From DAIDKA01 sp963708865 (GTDB taxonomy: Bacteria > Pseudomonadota > Gammaproteobacteria > Steroidobacterales > Steroidobacteraceae), in assembly GCA_963708865.1 (NCBI GenBank), contig CAVPUC010000009.1, positions 245,842-309,841 on the forward strand: a DNA stretch of 64,000 bases, read 5' to 3'. The position numbers and the translations under genes were made by a program. The notes beneath the pieces were generated by a model. The model was not told where the DNA came from. It saw only the letters and a list, made by a program, of their open reading frames with translations, and did not search any database. This document shows positions 38,290 through 49,231 of the stretch, one piece after another (position 1 is the first letter of the stretch; each line of letters opens with the position of its first letter).

Positions 38290-38466
38290 CTACTCGTTCT
38301 TCAGCATCGCGAAATAGGTGATGACATCCAGGGTGTAGGCGATCGACGAGCTCATGATCGGTTTTGCCTCCAGCGCGTCGTGATCCAGGGTGCGCGGTTG
38401 GTTTGCTCCGTCAGCGGCTGCATTGGTAGGACCCAAGGAGAAGTCAATACGGCGCTGATCGCGCTA
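38290..38466 (-). pseudogene. Remnant reading frame in a gene-poor stretch
   Basis: Between the ferritin-like gene and the lipoprotein gene the minus strand holds about 55 natural-looking codons (QRRIDFSLGPTNAADGANQP, then SSSIAYTLDVITYFAMLKNE) bounded by stops, without a start codon or ribosome site. It looks like the C-terminal end of a lost gene. Family unknown. The rest of 38212-38503 shows nothing. Confidence 0.35.
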
Positions 38467-38503
38467 GATTGTTCGCCAGGACGATAGCTGGGGAAACGCC
38501 GAC

Positions 38504-38956
38504 GTGAGAGTGTTCGCGGCTGCTGCAGTAGCGTTGCTGGCTGGCTGCGTCGATACGTTTTCTCAGCTCAAATCCGAGATTCAGCAGTATCAGGGCAAGA
38601 AGATCGATGCCCTGATAGATCGCCTTGGCTATCCGGACAACCAGACTCTTACCGCAGCGGGCATCGTCTACACTTGGACAACGGCGGGTAGCACGCAAGC
38701 GAACCTGCCGCCGATGCAGGCCCCTCCCGTTGGCGCTCCGGTCTCGCTGCCCCCCCTTGCCACTCGTAGCGGACCGGAGAGCGTGCACCAGCACTTCGGG
38801 TGCCCGTTGCAAGTGGACACGGACTTCACCGGCACCATCCATTCATCTTGCCTGGCAGCGCACCAGTTGCGCGCGGTAGGGGCGTCTGAGTCATGCGGCG
38901 CGCTCCTGATTTTCCCTTCGCGATACCCCGAGGACGTAATTGGGGAATGCGCATAA
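38504..38956 (+). CDS. Small lipoprotein
   Basis: A 150-residue protein with a lipoprotein signal peptide (AAAVALLAGC, lipobox LAGC) and a helical segment GKKIDALIDRLGYPDNQ, then VYTWTTAGS and a Cys (CPLQVDTDF). This is the pattern of small outer-membrane-anchored lipoproteins of unknown role. The C-terminal 25 residues look less natural and may reflect a frameshift. The start is a GTG at 38504 with GGGGAAA about nine bases upstream. Confidence 0.6.
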   Translation: MRVFAAAAVALLAGCVDTFSQLKSEIQQYQGKKIDALIDRLGYPDNQTLTAAGIVYTWTTAGSTQANLPPMQAPPVGAPVSLPPLATRSGPESVHQHFGCPLQVDTDFTGTIHSSCLAAHQLRAVGASESCGALLIFPSRYPEDVIGECA

Positions 38957-39016
38957 CACCGCATGATGCCAAATTCTCTCTAGATCTTCTCCCGCCTCCA
39001 ATGCAATCTGTAGCAT

Positions 39017-40183
39017 TTACTCTCTACCACCGGCGAGCGGCACCTTCACCTCGATGCTCTCGTTGAGAAGTCCAGGCCCGAAGTTTTTGATTCGTTCGAG
39101 GAACCGTTCCGTTACCTCGAATCCCCTCGCGACCAGGAGCATCCCGAGCTCGGTACGAATGTCCTGTAAAATTGTCATACCCACTCGAACGGTCCTGAGA
39201 GGAATGCGGATCACCTGCATCTCCCCGGCCGACGTGCCGAGATGGGTCGCAAAGCTTTTCACCAGTTGTTCACCATAGCGCTCGGCCCGAGCCTGCAGTA
39301 TCTGCGCGGCGGTCTCGGCTGAATGACCCTGCGATATCAGTAGATCAAACTCGCTGACGAGGGCGAGGATGCGCGCCGCCATTGCGGCGGGCGAATCGGG
39401 TGGGCCGCCAGAGGAGTCGCGCCTTGCGCTGCCTGGCTCGGCCGATTTTAGGATTTCGACTACCGGTTCCAGCCTGGGGATACGACTGAGGAGTTTGCTC
39501 GAGACTTCTCCGACTCCGTCGATGAGGAGCTGCTCCTCCGCACTCAATCTCCCGCCATGATAGACCTTGTCGACAAGCTCCGGGGGCAACGAAAGATAGC
39601 CGATCTGGGACAACATCGCCGCCGCCTCCAGCTGCCAGAAGCCACGACCGTAGCCGAGGTATTCTGCAAAGCTCATAACCTGTTGTCGCAAGCGGCTGGC
39701 GCGACCAAAGGCGACAGGGTTGGCCAGGGCGAGCACGTCCGTAAGCGCGCGTATGCAGCCCATCAAAGTTTCTTTAAGAAGTACCCGCTCGGAAGTCACG
39801 AGCCGATGCTGTTCAACTGCAGCTTCGACGGCGTCATTGAGTTCATCCACCGAACATGGCTTGGTCAGATAGCGGAAGATCTGACCCCTGTTCACCGCCG
39901 CGATGACGCCGTCGCGGCCGGGATCTCCCGACAGCAAAATTCGCGTGGACTCCGGGTACAGGGCACGTACCTTTCCGAGCAGCGTCGCTCCATCCATATC
40001 CGGCATCCGCATGTCCGAGATGATCACGGCAACGCTGCCATCATCGCGCATTCGCTCGAGAGCCTCCTGTCCGCCGTGTGCCGTCAGTACGCGATATCCG
40101 CGGCGCAGATGCAGCGCAAGCCCGTGTACGATGCGCGGCTCGTCATCTACACACAGCACACGCGGCAAATCTATTTCAGCCAT
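39017..40183 (-). CDS. Response regulator with degenerate HD output domain
   Basis: A 388-residue regulator. The N-terminal receiver domain shows VDDEP, the phosphoacceptor Asp in SDMRMPDMDG and the Lys in LTKPC. The C-terminal half aligns with HD/HD-GYP c-di-GMP phosphodiesterase folds, but the metal-binding His-Asp pairs are missing (GRASRLR in place of GHSxRV, MLSQIGYLSLP in place of LLHDIGKIGIP), so it is probably catalytically dead and works through protein contacts. The ATG at 40183 overlaps the HDOD regulator by 8 nt. Likely third component of the phosphorelay with the kinase and HDOD protein. Confidence 0.8.
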   Translation of the reverse strand: MAEIDLPRVLCVDDEPRIVHGLALHLRRGYRVLTAHGGQEALERMRDDGSVAVIISDMRMPDMDGATLLGKVRALYPESTRILLSGDPGRDGVIAAVNRGQIFRYLTKPCSVDELNDAVEAAVEQHRLVTSERVLLKETLMGCIRALTDVLALANPVAFGRASRLRQQVMSFAEYLGYGRGFWQLEAAAMLSQIGYLSLPPELVDKVYHGGRLSAEEQLLIDGVGEVSSKLLSRIPRLEPVVEILKSAEPGSARRDSSGGPPDSPAAMAARILALVSEFDLLISQGHSAETAAQILQARAERYGEQLVKSFATHLGTSAGEMQVIRIPLRTVRVGMTILQDIRTELGMLLVARGFEVTERFLERIKNFGPGLLNESIEVKVPLAGGRE

Positions 40184-41384
40184 TTGATTGCTCCAACGAA
40201 CTAACCTCTTGAATGCGTCGCTGCGCCTCGGTCCAGTCGAACGGCGCTCCGACACGAGCGAGGTAACTGGCATCGACTACAACCGGTCCATCCGACCACG
40301 GGGCGCGCGCCGTCAATGGCTGTTGGTCCATCAGTGCATGTGAAATTGTGAGCGCCGCCAGTGGATTGAACTCTCCGGCACCGAGCTCCGGAGCGTGGTG
40401 GTGCGCGATTGCGTCAATGATAGGGAACGGCAGGCCCCATAAGCCCAGCAGATACGCTCCGAGCTCGGCGTGGGAGGCGCCAAACGCGCGGCATTCTGCT
40501 GCCGGCAGAGATATGCCCTCGCTCCGAGCCATGCGCTGTACCTCGACCATCTCCTGGGGAGACTCCTGCAATAGCACCCAATAGCCGATATCGTGCAGCA
40601 GACCCGCCAGCATCGCGTCGTCCGCCCACGGTTGGCCCGCTGCAAGCACATACGCACCGGTGGCGACCGCTTGCGCGTGCGCCTGAATGCGATCTGATTC
40701 GAATCCTTCTAGGCTGATGCAGGGCCACCGGCTGAACACCTCGGCCGACAATGCCAGGCTGCGGATCGCGTTGAATCCCAGGTGCACTACTGCCTGCTCG
40801 ATTCGACGCACGGGCCGGGCCAGCCTAAAGAAGGAGGAGTTGGCAACGTGCAGAATCTTGGCGGCAATCGCGCTGTCACGCATCGCCGCCGCAGCCACCT
40901 CAGCGGCGGTGGCCTCCTCCCGTGCCATTACCTCACCGAGCTCCGCATAAGCACGCGGGATTGCTGGCAAAGTCCTTACCCGGCCAACCAAAGCACGCAC
41001 CTTAGGACTGTGGAGCATTGCTTGTAGTTTGATGCACCCCTCAATGGCGGCCTGCAGCCGGTCCGGCGCACAGGGCTTCGCGAGGTACTGATGAGCGAGC
41101 GGCACAAGCCGCGTTACCTGCCGCTCCTCGGAATAACCTGACAGCACGATCCTCGCTGTCTGGGGGGAGTTGTCCCGCGCAATCTCCAGCAGCTCGGCGC
41201 CGTCCGCCCTTGCCATGCGCATATCCGAGACCACAACGTCATAAGCTCTCTCCCTGAGCGCCGCCACCGCGAGTGCCGCACTCGTCACGAACGTCATCTC
41301 CCACTTCTTCTGCGCGCGATACAGGCTGCGGCGCAGTCCCTCGAGCAGCGCCGGCTCATCGTCTACAAAGAGCACCCGCGTCAT
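40176..41384 (-). CDS. Response regulator with HDOD output domain
   Basis: A 402-residue protein: a receiver domain (MTRVLFVDDEP, phosphoacceptor Asp in SDMRMARADG, Lys in YLAKPC) and an HDOD domain (about 140-350) with LPAIPRAYAELGEVM, ILHVANSSFF, LGFNAIRSLAL and LLHDIGYWVLL. HDOD proteins bind partners and second-messenger enzymes and do not usually hydrolyse. The ATG at 41384 overlaps the kinase stop (ATGA), so phosphate transfer from that kinase is likely. The long open frame to 41750 is a shadow of the kinase gene. Confidence 0.9.
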   Translation of the reverse strand: MTRVLFVDDEPALLEGLRRSLYRAQKKWEMTFVTSAALAVAALRERAYDVVVSDMRMARADGAELLEIARDNSPQTARIVLSGYSEERQVTRLVPLAHQYLAKPCAPDRLQAAIEGCIKLQAMLHSPKVRALVGRVRTLPAIPRAYAELGEVMAREEATAAEVAAAAMRDSAIAAKILHVANSSFFRLARPVRRIEQAVVHLGFNAIRSLALSAEVFSRWPCISLEGFESDRIQAHAQAVATGAYVLAAGQPWADDAMLAGLLHDIGYWVLLQESPQEMVEVQRMARSEGISLPAAECRAFGASHAELGAYLLGLWGLPFPIIDAIAHHHAPELGAGEFNPLAALTISHALMDQQPLTARAPWSDGPVVVDASYLARVGAPFDWTEAQRRIQEVSSLEQSNG

Positions 41385-42731
41385 CGGATCCCTGCTGGGG
41401 TCCCGGTCGCGACAGGCAGACGAAGCGCCATTCGCGTGCCGCGCTGCAGCTCGCTCGATACGCTCATCGTGCCACCGTGGCGCTCGACGATGGACCTGGC
41501 GATCGCCAGTCCCTGTCCAGTGCCTTTGCCCACATCCTTCGTGGTGAAGAAAGGATCGAATATTCGCTCCATATTCTCGGCAGGGATGCCACAACCGTTG
41601 TCTTCGACGGCGACTTCGACACAGTCGCCGATGACCTGGCTCACGATACGGATCCTCCCACTGCCCGGGTCGCGGTTCGCCGCTTCGATCGCGTGTGCCG
41701 CATTGACAATCAAATTCAGGAACACCTGATTCAACTCCCCGACATTGCATGTCACCAGTGGCAAGTCACCGAGCTCGGTAACCACCGTCGCCGTGTGCTT
41801 GAACTCGGTGCGTGCCACCAGCAATGTCGTCTCAATCGCGTGATTGATGTCCGCCGGAGCAGGATCCTGTGCGTGCGGGTGTGCAAATTCCTTCATCGCA
41901 CGCACGATCGAGGCGACACGCTCAAGGCCCTCGCGCGAATGCTCGAAAGCCGATGGAATCTCCCTGTCGATAAACTCCTTGCTGATGCTCGCCTCCACTT
42001 CCTCGAGGTGACCGCGCATTGCGGCGGCGTCGCCACCGCGCACAAGTACATCGATCGCCTGTCGCTGGAACTCGATCAGCTGCTGCAGATCGCCAAAGGC
42101 GGACTGCAGGAAATAGACACAATCGCCAATGAATTGGATCGGCGTGTTTATCTCGTGGGCAATGCCGGCGGCTAAGCGTCCCACCGCCTCAAGTTTCTGC
42201 GACAGACGCAGCTCAATCGCGAATTGCTCGCGCTCCCGCATCGCCGCTAACAACTGCTCTTGCAGTTCTCGGCTCTTTCGCTGCTCCGCGACTGTCGAGG
42301 TAATGTCTCGCGCCGTGCAAATGACATGAGTCGTCTCACCCCTGCACGTTACAGGAGCGAAAGTGACACCGACGATGAAGGCGGACCCGTCGCGTCGCAC
42401 CACATTGAGCTCGGCCCGCATCGTCTGTCCCGATGTCGGCCGCCTGTCTGATGAGATTGACCACTGGTCCGGGATCTGAAGCGGGCTCCAACAACGAGGT
42501 GAATGAGCGGCCCTCCAGCTCACCGGCCTCAAAACCATAGTCGCGCGCCGCCGCGCGATTGGCGAAAACGATGCGCTCTCCCGGATCCTTCCCATCAATG
42601 ATCAGGACATGGCCCGGTATCGCATCGATTAGATGGTTGGTTGCCGGGCCGGACGGCCAGTCACTGAGGCTTGTACAGCCGCAGCCCTGGGATTTTTCCA
42701 ATAGACTGCCGTGGTTAGTCGGTTCGATCAC
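41381..42731 (-). pseudogene. PAS-containing histidine kinase, frameshifted
   Basis: First frame (from a GTG at 42731 with GGGG upstream): a PAS domain beginning NHLIDAIPGHVLIIDG. Second frame: AELNVVRRDGSAFIVGV (end of PAS), the dimerisation/phosphoacceptor His in GIAHEINTP and the HATPase boxes (NLIVNAAHAIE, EDNGCGIP, DPFFTTKDVGKGTGQGLAIA). The frames join near 42430-42455. The span is one base over a codon multiple, so a one-base gain is likely. No membrane helices, so a cytoplasmic sensor. Directly upstream of the HDOD and HD regulators with overlapping ends. Confidence 0.8.
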
Positions 42732-42748
42732 ATATACCCCGTTTGACG

Positions 42749-45700
42749 CTACACGCTCTTTGGGAACCCGCGAACACCGGCGGGCGTACCGCTCGACTCG
42801 ACGCATCGTGCTTTTTCCAGCAGGCCGCTCATCTGCTCGAAGGGTACCGGGCGACTGATGAGGTATCCTTGCATCTCATCGCAGCCCATTTGCCGCAGCA
42901 GGTCGGCCTGCGCCTCCGACTCCACTCCCTCCGCGATGACCTTTCGCTTAAGCGAATGCGCAAGGGAGATAATCGTCTGCACGAGCACCTTGGTATCGCC
43001 GTCATCGACTATCGCAGCGAGGAACGACCGGTCGATCTTGAGTGTCTGTATGGGGAGCCTCGCCAAATAGCTTAACGAGGAGTAACCGACGCCGAAGTCG
43101 TCAATCGCGATCTCGATGCCGAGCTCTCGCAGCTGCTGCAACTTGCGGATGTTTCCATCGATGTCCTCCATCAACAGGCTTTCGGTGAGTTCCAGGTCGA
43201 TGCCCGGAGGCATTGCACCGCGTCCAATCGCCGTTGCGACCGTGTGCACGAAATCGCGGCTGCGCATCTGAACCGCCGATACATTGACCGCCACACGCGG
43301 CGTTTTCAGGCCCCGCCCCCGCCACAAGTCGTGATCGGCCACGGCCTTGCACAGCGCCCAGGTACCGGCCTCCAGGATCAAACCCGTCTCCTCCATGAGC
43401 GGAATGAATTGCATTGGCGGCACGAGCCCCGCCGGGGTCTGCCAGCGAATCAGCGCTTCGACACCTACGATTTGCCGCGTTAGTAGCTCCACCTTCGGCT
43501 GATAGTGCAGCACGAACTCTTCTCTTTCGAGTGCTCGCCGAAGCTTCATCTCCATCGTGAGCTTCTCTACACTTCGCGCCGTGATCTCCGGGACATGAAG
43601 CACGTACTTGTCCCCGGATTCTTTCGCTCGTCTGAGCGCCGCCTCCCCACTTCTGAGCAACATTTCCGCATCTCCCCCATCAATTGGGAATGAGGCAGCC
43701 CCCACTTTCGCGGAGATCCGGATCTCGGAGCGGCCAAGCTCGAACGGCGGCGAGAATGTCTCATGGATCATGGCCTCTATCTTGAGCTCCAGGGCGGACG
43801 TGCCTTTCAGCCCATGCAGCACAATCGCAAAGACCGAGCCACTGATGCGTGCAAGCCGGGCTCTATCCACGCTGCGCACCAGCCGTTCCGTGATGCGCTT
43901 GAGCAACTCATCGCCGGCCTGCCGTCCCAGAGAGTCATTGACCGCGCGCACGCGTTCCACGTCCACAAGCGCAACCGAGAACTGCTCACCGGCGATCCGC
44001 GCCGCGTGGACGTATTGATTCAGCCGCTCCAGGAACAAGGTCCGATTTGCCAGGCCCGAGAGCTGATCGTAGTAGGCCAGATAATCGACCTTGGTGGCCT
44101 TCTCCAGATGATCGAGCGCAAACGCGATATCCCCCGCGAGCTCTTGCAACAGCTTCATCTCTTCGTCATCGAAAAAGCCGGCTTGTCCCGTATACAGCGC
44201 GAGCACCCCCACGAGCTTGCCATTGATCAGCAGTGGCAGACGAACGGAGGCCCGCAGTCCGCGCCGGCGCGATTCTTCGTGCAGTGGTGCGGCCGGCTGC
44301 TCCGCCATGTCGTTATTGATCAGAACCTTGCGGTCTCCCTGCTCGAACGCCCGGGCGTCGACGGCTCGAAATTCCAGCGGCAGCATGCGGACATAGTCTT
44401 CATCGTGACCGCTCCAGGCGACCACCTTGAATCGATCTGCGGACGGCTCGAGGATTCCGATCCACGCGAGCTTGAAAAGCCCCACCTCGACGGCGATGCG
44501 ACATGCCTCCCCGAAGAGCTCGTCCCGGTCCCTTACCCGGACAATAAGCGCGTTGATGCTGCTCAAGACGGCGTATACCCGGTTCAGGTGCCGGATTTTC
44601 TGCTCCGTGCGCTTGCGTTCCGTGATATCACGCGCGATCTTGGATGCACCCACGATCGCCCGGCTCGCGTCATGGATTGGAGATATCGTCAATGAGAACG
44701 TCAATCAGGCTTCCATCCTTCCGACGGCGCACGGTCTCAAAGTGAGCAATCCGTCGGCCGCGTCGCAACTGCTCGAGGATCTGCGGCTCCTCGGCAGCCC
44801 GTTCCTCCGGAACGATCAGCGCAACTGGTTGACCGATTGCCTCCGTCGCGCGGTAGCCAAACAATCCCTCCGCCCCGCGGTTCCAGCTCGTAATGATGCC
44901 ATCCAGTGTCTTGCCGACTATCGCGTCATCGCTGGTCTCCACGATTGCCGCGAGCCTGGCGTGAAGCTCCTCAGCCCGCTTGCGCTCGGTGATATCCTCT
45001 CCGATGCTTGCAGTGCCGATCGCCTCCCCCTCAAGGGAGCGCAGCGCGATGTTGTTCCAATGGACGAGCCTGCGCTCGCCGGAACGTGTCACAATCTCAT
45101 TCTCGTGATGCCAGGCAGAGCGCTCGTCCGCCAGGATCGCCGCGAATACCTGCTTCACTTCAGCCGAGATCTCTGACGGTATGTAGAGCTCGAACCAATC
45201 CCTGCCGCGCACTTCCTCATAGCTCCATCCGCTCAACCTCAAGAGGTAGTCGTTGCAATAGACAATACGACCCTCGCGGTCCAGCATCAGGGACACCAAC
45301 TGCACCTTGCCCAGAAGTTCACTGAAGCGCCGCTCGCTTTCCCTCAGCTCATCGGTCGCGCGCTTGCGTTCAGTTATGTCCTCGGCGACTCCCGCGATAC
45401 GTATGATCTCTCCGTCGTCGCCTCGTACCGGAAACGCGCGGTCTCGGATCCAGCGAACCGTGCCGTCTGGACGAATGATTCGGTATTCCTCGTCATAACG
45501 TTCCGTGATCTGCTTCATCTGTACCGCCGCGAGCACCCGTTGCCGATCCTCCGGGTGGATCGCATCAGTCCAGCTGCGCGGCGTCGCAGATATGGCAGCC
45601 GCGCTCAGTCCCCAGATCGCCTCGCAACCCGGGCTCACATACAGCACCTCGGTCTTGAGCGCATCCGTCAACCAGAAGGTCTCCCGGATGTTCTCCGTTA

Positions 45701-46502
45701 CCTGGCGAAAGCGAAGGTGGGCCTCGCGTCTTTCCTCTTCTGCCGCCTTTTGGAGCGAGATATCCTGAATCAGCGAGATGAATTGCCCCAGGCCGCCGCG
45801 ACGAACGAGCGAGGTCGTAACGCGTGTCCAAATGGCGGCCCCATTTTTTTGAATCAACCGTAATTCGCGTTCATAGGCCGAGCCGGCTCCCGCCAGCATG
45901 CGCGCTCTGGCGGCGAGGCTCTTGGTGATGTCTTCAGGATGTGTCAGCCGACGTATGTCGAGTGTCAGCATCTCCGCGCGGCTATAACCAAAAATCTCGC
46001 AGAACTTGCGGTTGGCGTTGAGCAGCTTCCCTTCCGCATCGGTGTGGGCAACGCCCACCGCGAGATCCTCGAAGAGCTCCCGGTACCATTCCTCGCTCTG
46101 ACTGACGGCGCGGATGATGCAAAGAACGAACTTTCCCTCATCAGTTGCGAGGCGCCCGAGGCTAATTTCGATCGGCAATTCGGAGTGATCCTTGCGCAGC
46201 GCGCGCAGATCCAACCCCACTCCCATCGCCCGTTGGCCTGCTTCAAAAAGGCGGGCAGTGGATTGCCCTGCACGCATCCACCGGAGCCGCTCGGGTATCA
46301 GCGTATCAATGGACCTTCCCTGTAACTCCCCACGGTCGAATCCGAACAGGCTTTCCGCAGCCGCATTCACCGCGGTAATACGACCGTCTGGATTCACCAA
46401 TAAGCTCGCGTCCGGCACGAACTCCAGCAACTCGCGAATCAGTGCCTGAAGAGTGCTCGCGTGGAACGTCACCCGCCACTCACAGGCGTTCGCGCCCCCC
46501 AC
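42749..46502 (-). pseudogene. Multi-PAS/GAF c-di-GMP protein (degenerate GGDEF, intact EAL), frameshifted
   Basis: Five PAS domains in the first frame (each ending with an ITERKRA-like PAC motif), then GAF (SSINALIVRVRDRDELF), GGDEF and EAL in the second. The joint is near 44695-44699, where one extra base turns GTTTCATTG into GTTCTCATTG. The span is one base over a codon multiple. The GGDEF motif is SGSVF (inactive), while EAL keeps EALIRW, NVSA, ELTES, DDFGVGYSSL, KIDRSF and EGVES, so it is expected to be a c-di-GMP phosphodiesterase controlled by cytoplasmic signals. About 1250 residues when corrected. The start at 46502 (GTG) is uncertain. Ends 17 nt before the kinase start. Confidence 0.85.
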
Positions 46503-46755
46503 GATGATGTGGCTGAGACAGGCCGTCGCCGGCGAGACCCAGAATTGTTGCCGGATTCCATTTCACACTTCCATGCCATCTGGCGCAACGTTGGTAGAAG
46601 GGGTATGCAACGACTGCCTAACTGGTGACCGTGAAGGGCGTCACAAGCCCGTTGCCATACAAACCCACGTTGAATCCTAGGCGAACCTGTGCGCCGGGAA
46701 TATCGTGAATACCCGACAAGGCAATCGGGTTTATACGATCCTGCCGGACAGCGGA

Positions 46756-47394
46756 TTATTCGATTGTCGTCAGGCCGTGGCGGATCGCAAATTTGACGAG
46801 CGCGGGAAGATCCTCAAGATGAAGCTTCTGCATGAGCCGGAGGCGATAGGTCTCCACCGAGCGCGCCGACAATCCGAGGACCGCCGCCGCCTCGCCATTG
46901 CTCTTGCCGGCGGAGACCAACCGCAGGATCTCGCGGTCGCGTGGCGTAAGATGCTCGCCTGTCGGGCGCGGCCCATGCACCCAACCGTCGACCAGTGCGC
47001 TGGCGACGCCGTCGCCGAAGAAGCGGCCCCCAGCAGCGACTGTCCGAACGGCCTTTACCACTTCATCACCGGCGGACTCCTTCAGCAGGTAGCCCCGTGC
47101 CCCCGCACGTAGCGCTTCGTGGATCACCTCCACCGATGAATGCATCGAAAGTATGACCGCCGCGGTTGTCGGAACTCTATTTGCGATCGCACGAGTAACT
47201 TCGATCCCGCTCATGCGCGGCAGGGAAATATCGATCAACGCGACGTCTGGCTTGACCTTGACCGCACGAGCGACTGCATCGGCGCCGTTGGCCGCGGTGG
47301 CCGTGACCTGGATATCACCGCTTGCCTCCAGCAGGCGCTTCACCCCGTCACGCAGTACGCCGTGATCATCGGCCAGTAGAACACTTATGCCCAT
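46756..47394 (-). CDS. NarL/FixJ-type response regulator (LuxR HTH)
   Basis: A 212-residue regulator with an N-terminal receiver (LLADDHGVLRDG, phosphoacceptor Asp in VALIDISLPRMSG, Lys in LLKESAGD) and a C-terminal LuxR helix-turn-helix (LTPRDREILRLVSAGKSNGE, SARSVETYRLRLMQKL). Starts inside the end of the MHYT kinase gene (10 nt overlap), so the two form a classical two-component pair. Target genes cannot be inferred. Confidence 0.93.
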   Translation of the reverse strand: MGISVLLADDHGVLRDGVKRLLEASGDIQVTATAANGADAVARAVKVKPDVALIDISLPRMSGIEVTRAIANRVPTTAAVILSMHSSVEVIHEALRAGARGYLLKESAGDEVVKAVRTVAAGGRFFGDGVASALVDGWVHGPRPTGEHLTPRDREILRLVSAGKSNGEAAAVLGLSARSVETYRLRLMQKLHLEDLPALVKFAIRHGLTTIE

Positions 47395-48834
47395 GCCTCC
47401 TCCGAGATGGAAAGCTCTACTTTAGTTCCCTTGCCGGCAGAGGAATGGATGCGGTACGCCGCGCCGATGGCTGCCGCGCGCTCCCGCATGATGGGCAGGC
47501 CCCAACCGGAGTACTCATTGAGCACCGGAGCGGCGGCATCGAACCCTCTTCCGTCATCGGAAACGCGCAGAGCTATGACGTTACCCTGGCGGTGCAACTG
47601 GATGAGTACCTCGTGAGCGTCGGCATGCTTGGAAACGTTGGTGAGGGTCTCCAGAAAGATACGCAGAATAGCGTCGGCCACGACAGGCGACGGCTTGGGC
47701 AGGGATTCATCCGCATCAACCCTCGTCAAGATGCCGGTGCGAGCCTGAAAGGCACTGGCGTACCAGCGCAGCGCCGCTGCCAGACCCAGCTCATCGAGAC
47801 CTGGGGGACGCAGCTCCACCATGACCTTGCGGATTGACTCGATGCTCTGCCGCGCAAGCGTCATTGCTCTCTCCACACTCGGCAAGAGCTCGGGCGCCGC
47901 CGATCGCAGGCGGTCCCGCACAAGAGCGAGTTCCGTCGCAAAGGCGGACAGGTTCTGGCCAACAATGTCGTGCAGCTCGGTCGCGAGTCGCCGTCGCTCG
48001 GCGTCCTGCGCCTCGATCAGGCGCTTGGAAAGCCTGCGGACCTGCCCCTCAGTCTGCTCTACAGTCCTCCCAAGCGTATCGGCCTGCGCTTGTGCGACGC
48101 TCGCCCGCAGCGAGTCGTATGATGAAACAAGAAGCATCAGTAGCAAAAGGACCAATGAGCCACCACCGAGCACTACCGCGAGCGTATTCGGGTTGAATAG
48201 ATGTTGCGAATGGACGCTGCTCACGGCTCCGGGCTTCGAACATTGCCGCCGCCATCCCCGTGTAATGCATGCCGTAAATCGCACTGCCTAAGAAGACAGC
48301 GCTCCCCGCTTTGCGCCAAATGGCTGAGAAAACCCTTCGGGAGCGCAGCCTGCGCGCGCTCCACAAGGCAAGCACCGAGGCGGACATCCCGATGAGAACC
48401 GAGAGGGCGACGAGCCACGGATTGTACTGAATGGGTGGAACCATCCGCATGGCCGCCATCCCCGTGTAATGCATGGCGGAAATCGCGGCGCCGATCATAA
48501 CGCCCCCGGCGAGTAGACTGGTCGCGCGCAGCCGATCCGGACGTGTCAATGCCAGTGAGGCGGTGGAACCGGCAACCGCTAACGCGAGGGATCCCAGCGT
48601 CATCCAGACATCGTAGGAGACAGCGACAGGAAGCTGAAAGCCAAGCATGCCGATGAAATGCATGGTCCAGATGCCGCTTCCACAGACAAGACCGCCAGCA
48701 ATCGTCCACATCCGATTAGCAAAGCGACTCTGCGAGTAGCTGACGCGCTCCGACAGATCGAGCGCGACATAGGACGCCATGGTTGCCACGATGACGGAGA
48801 GAAGAACCAGCCAGTAGTTAGTCGTCCCGATCAT
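47385..48834 (-). pseudogene. MHYT-domain histidine kinase, frameshifted
   Basis: The first frame is an MHYT sensor with seven hydrophobic segments and the repeated motifs WTMHFIGM, SAMHYTGM and YGMHYTGM, proposed to bind copper and sense oxygen, CO or NO. The second frame adds a helix, a coiled coil, the HisKA_3 phosphoacceptor (ELHDIVGQNLSA) and HATPase motifs (DDGRGFD, WGLPIMRERA). They join at 48215-48240, giving a natural FEARS..SSVHSQHLF transition. The span is one base over a codon multiple. NarL-type kinase paired with the LuxR regulator that overlaps its end. Confidence 0.85.
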
Positions 48835-48935
48835 CTCGGGTGTCTCGAGCAGGCGAACTGCCGACGTTTCTCACCGACGCTGTCGCTCGTGCGATGGGGT
48901 CTTGATCACCGTCTCCAGCCAGCGCCTCATGCGGT

Positions 48936-48959
48936 CCTCTCGTTTTCCGTGCAATAACA
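48936..48959 (+). repeat. Inverted repeat, left copy
   Basis: CCTCTCGTTTTCCGTGCAAT and the next four bases (AACA) match the reverse complement of 49207-49231 except for one T missing in this copy. The two copies are 247 nt apart. The stretch 48835-49206 otherwise shows no gene. Confidence 0.75.
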
Positions 48960-49206
48960 CTCGCTACTGAGGGTACATTTCAGAAGTTAAAGGGGTCCTG
49001 GCGGAGTATTTGATTGTTCAAAGCGCTGTGCATGCTTGCAGCGAAATCCGGGCTGCATTTCGGCTTCTCACGAGACTTCCGCTGCCGTTCTCTCAACCGC
49101 TGCAGAGGCAAGCCACGATCCATCTGAGCAAAACATGATCAGCTAGTCATTGAATCAAGAACAAGAATCAACCTCCACCTGCGCAGTACCCGCAAAAGTA
49201 CCGTAA

Positions 49207-49231
49207 TGTTATTGCACGGAAAAACGAGAGG
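49207..49231 (-). repeat. Inverted repeat, right copy
   Basis: The partner of 48936-48959, 24 of 25 positions equal. The pair could form the ends of a small relic element or a large hairpin. No transposase is between them. Confidence 0.75.

Noticed and set aside
46610..46622. GCCTAAC as an attC core
   Set aside because: No complementary core and no cassette genes around it.
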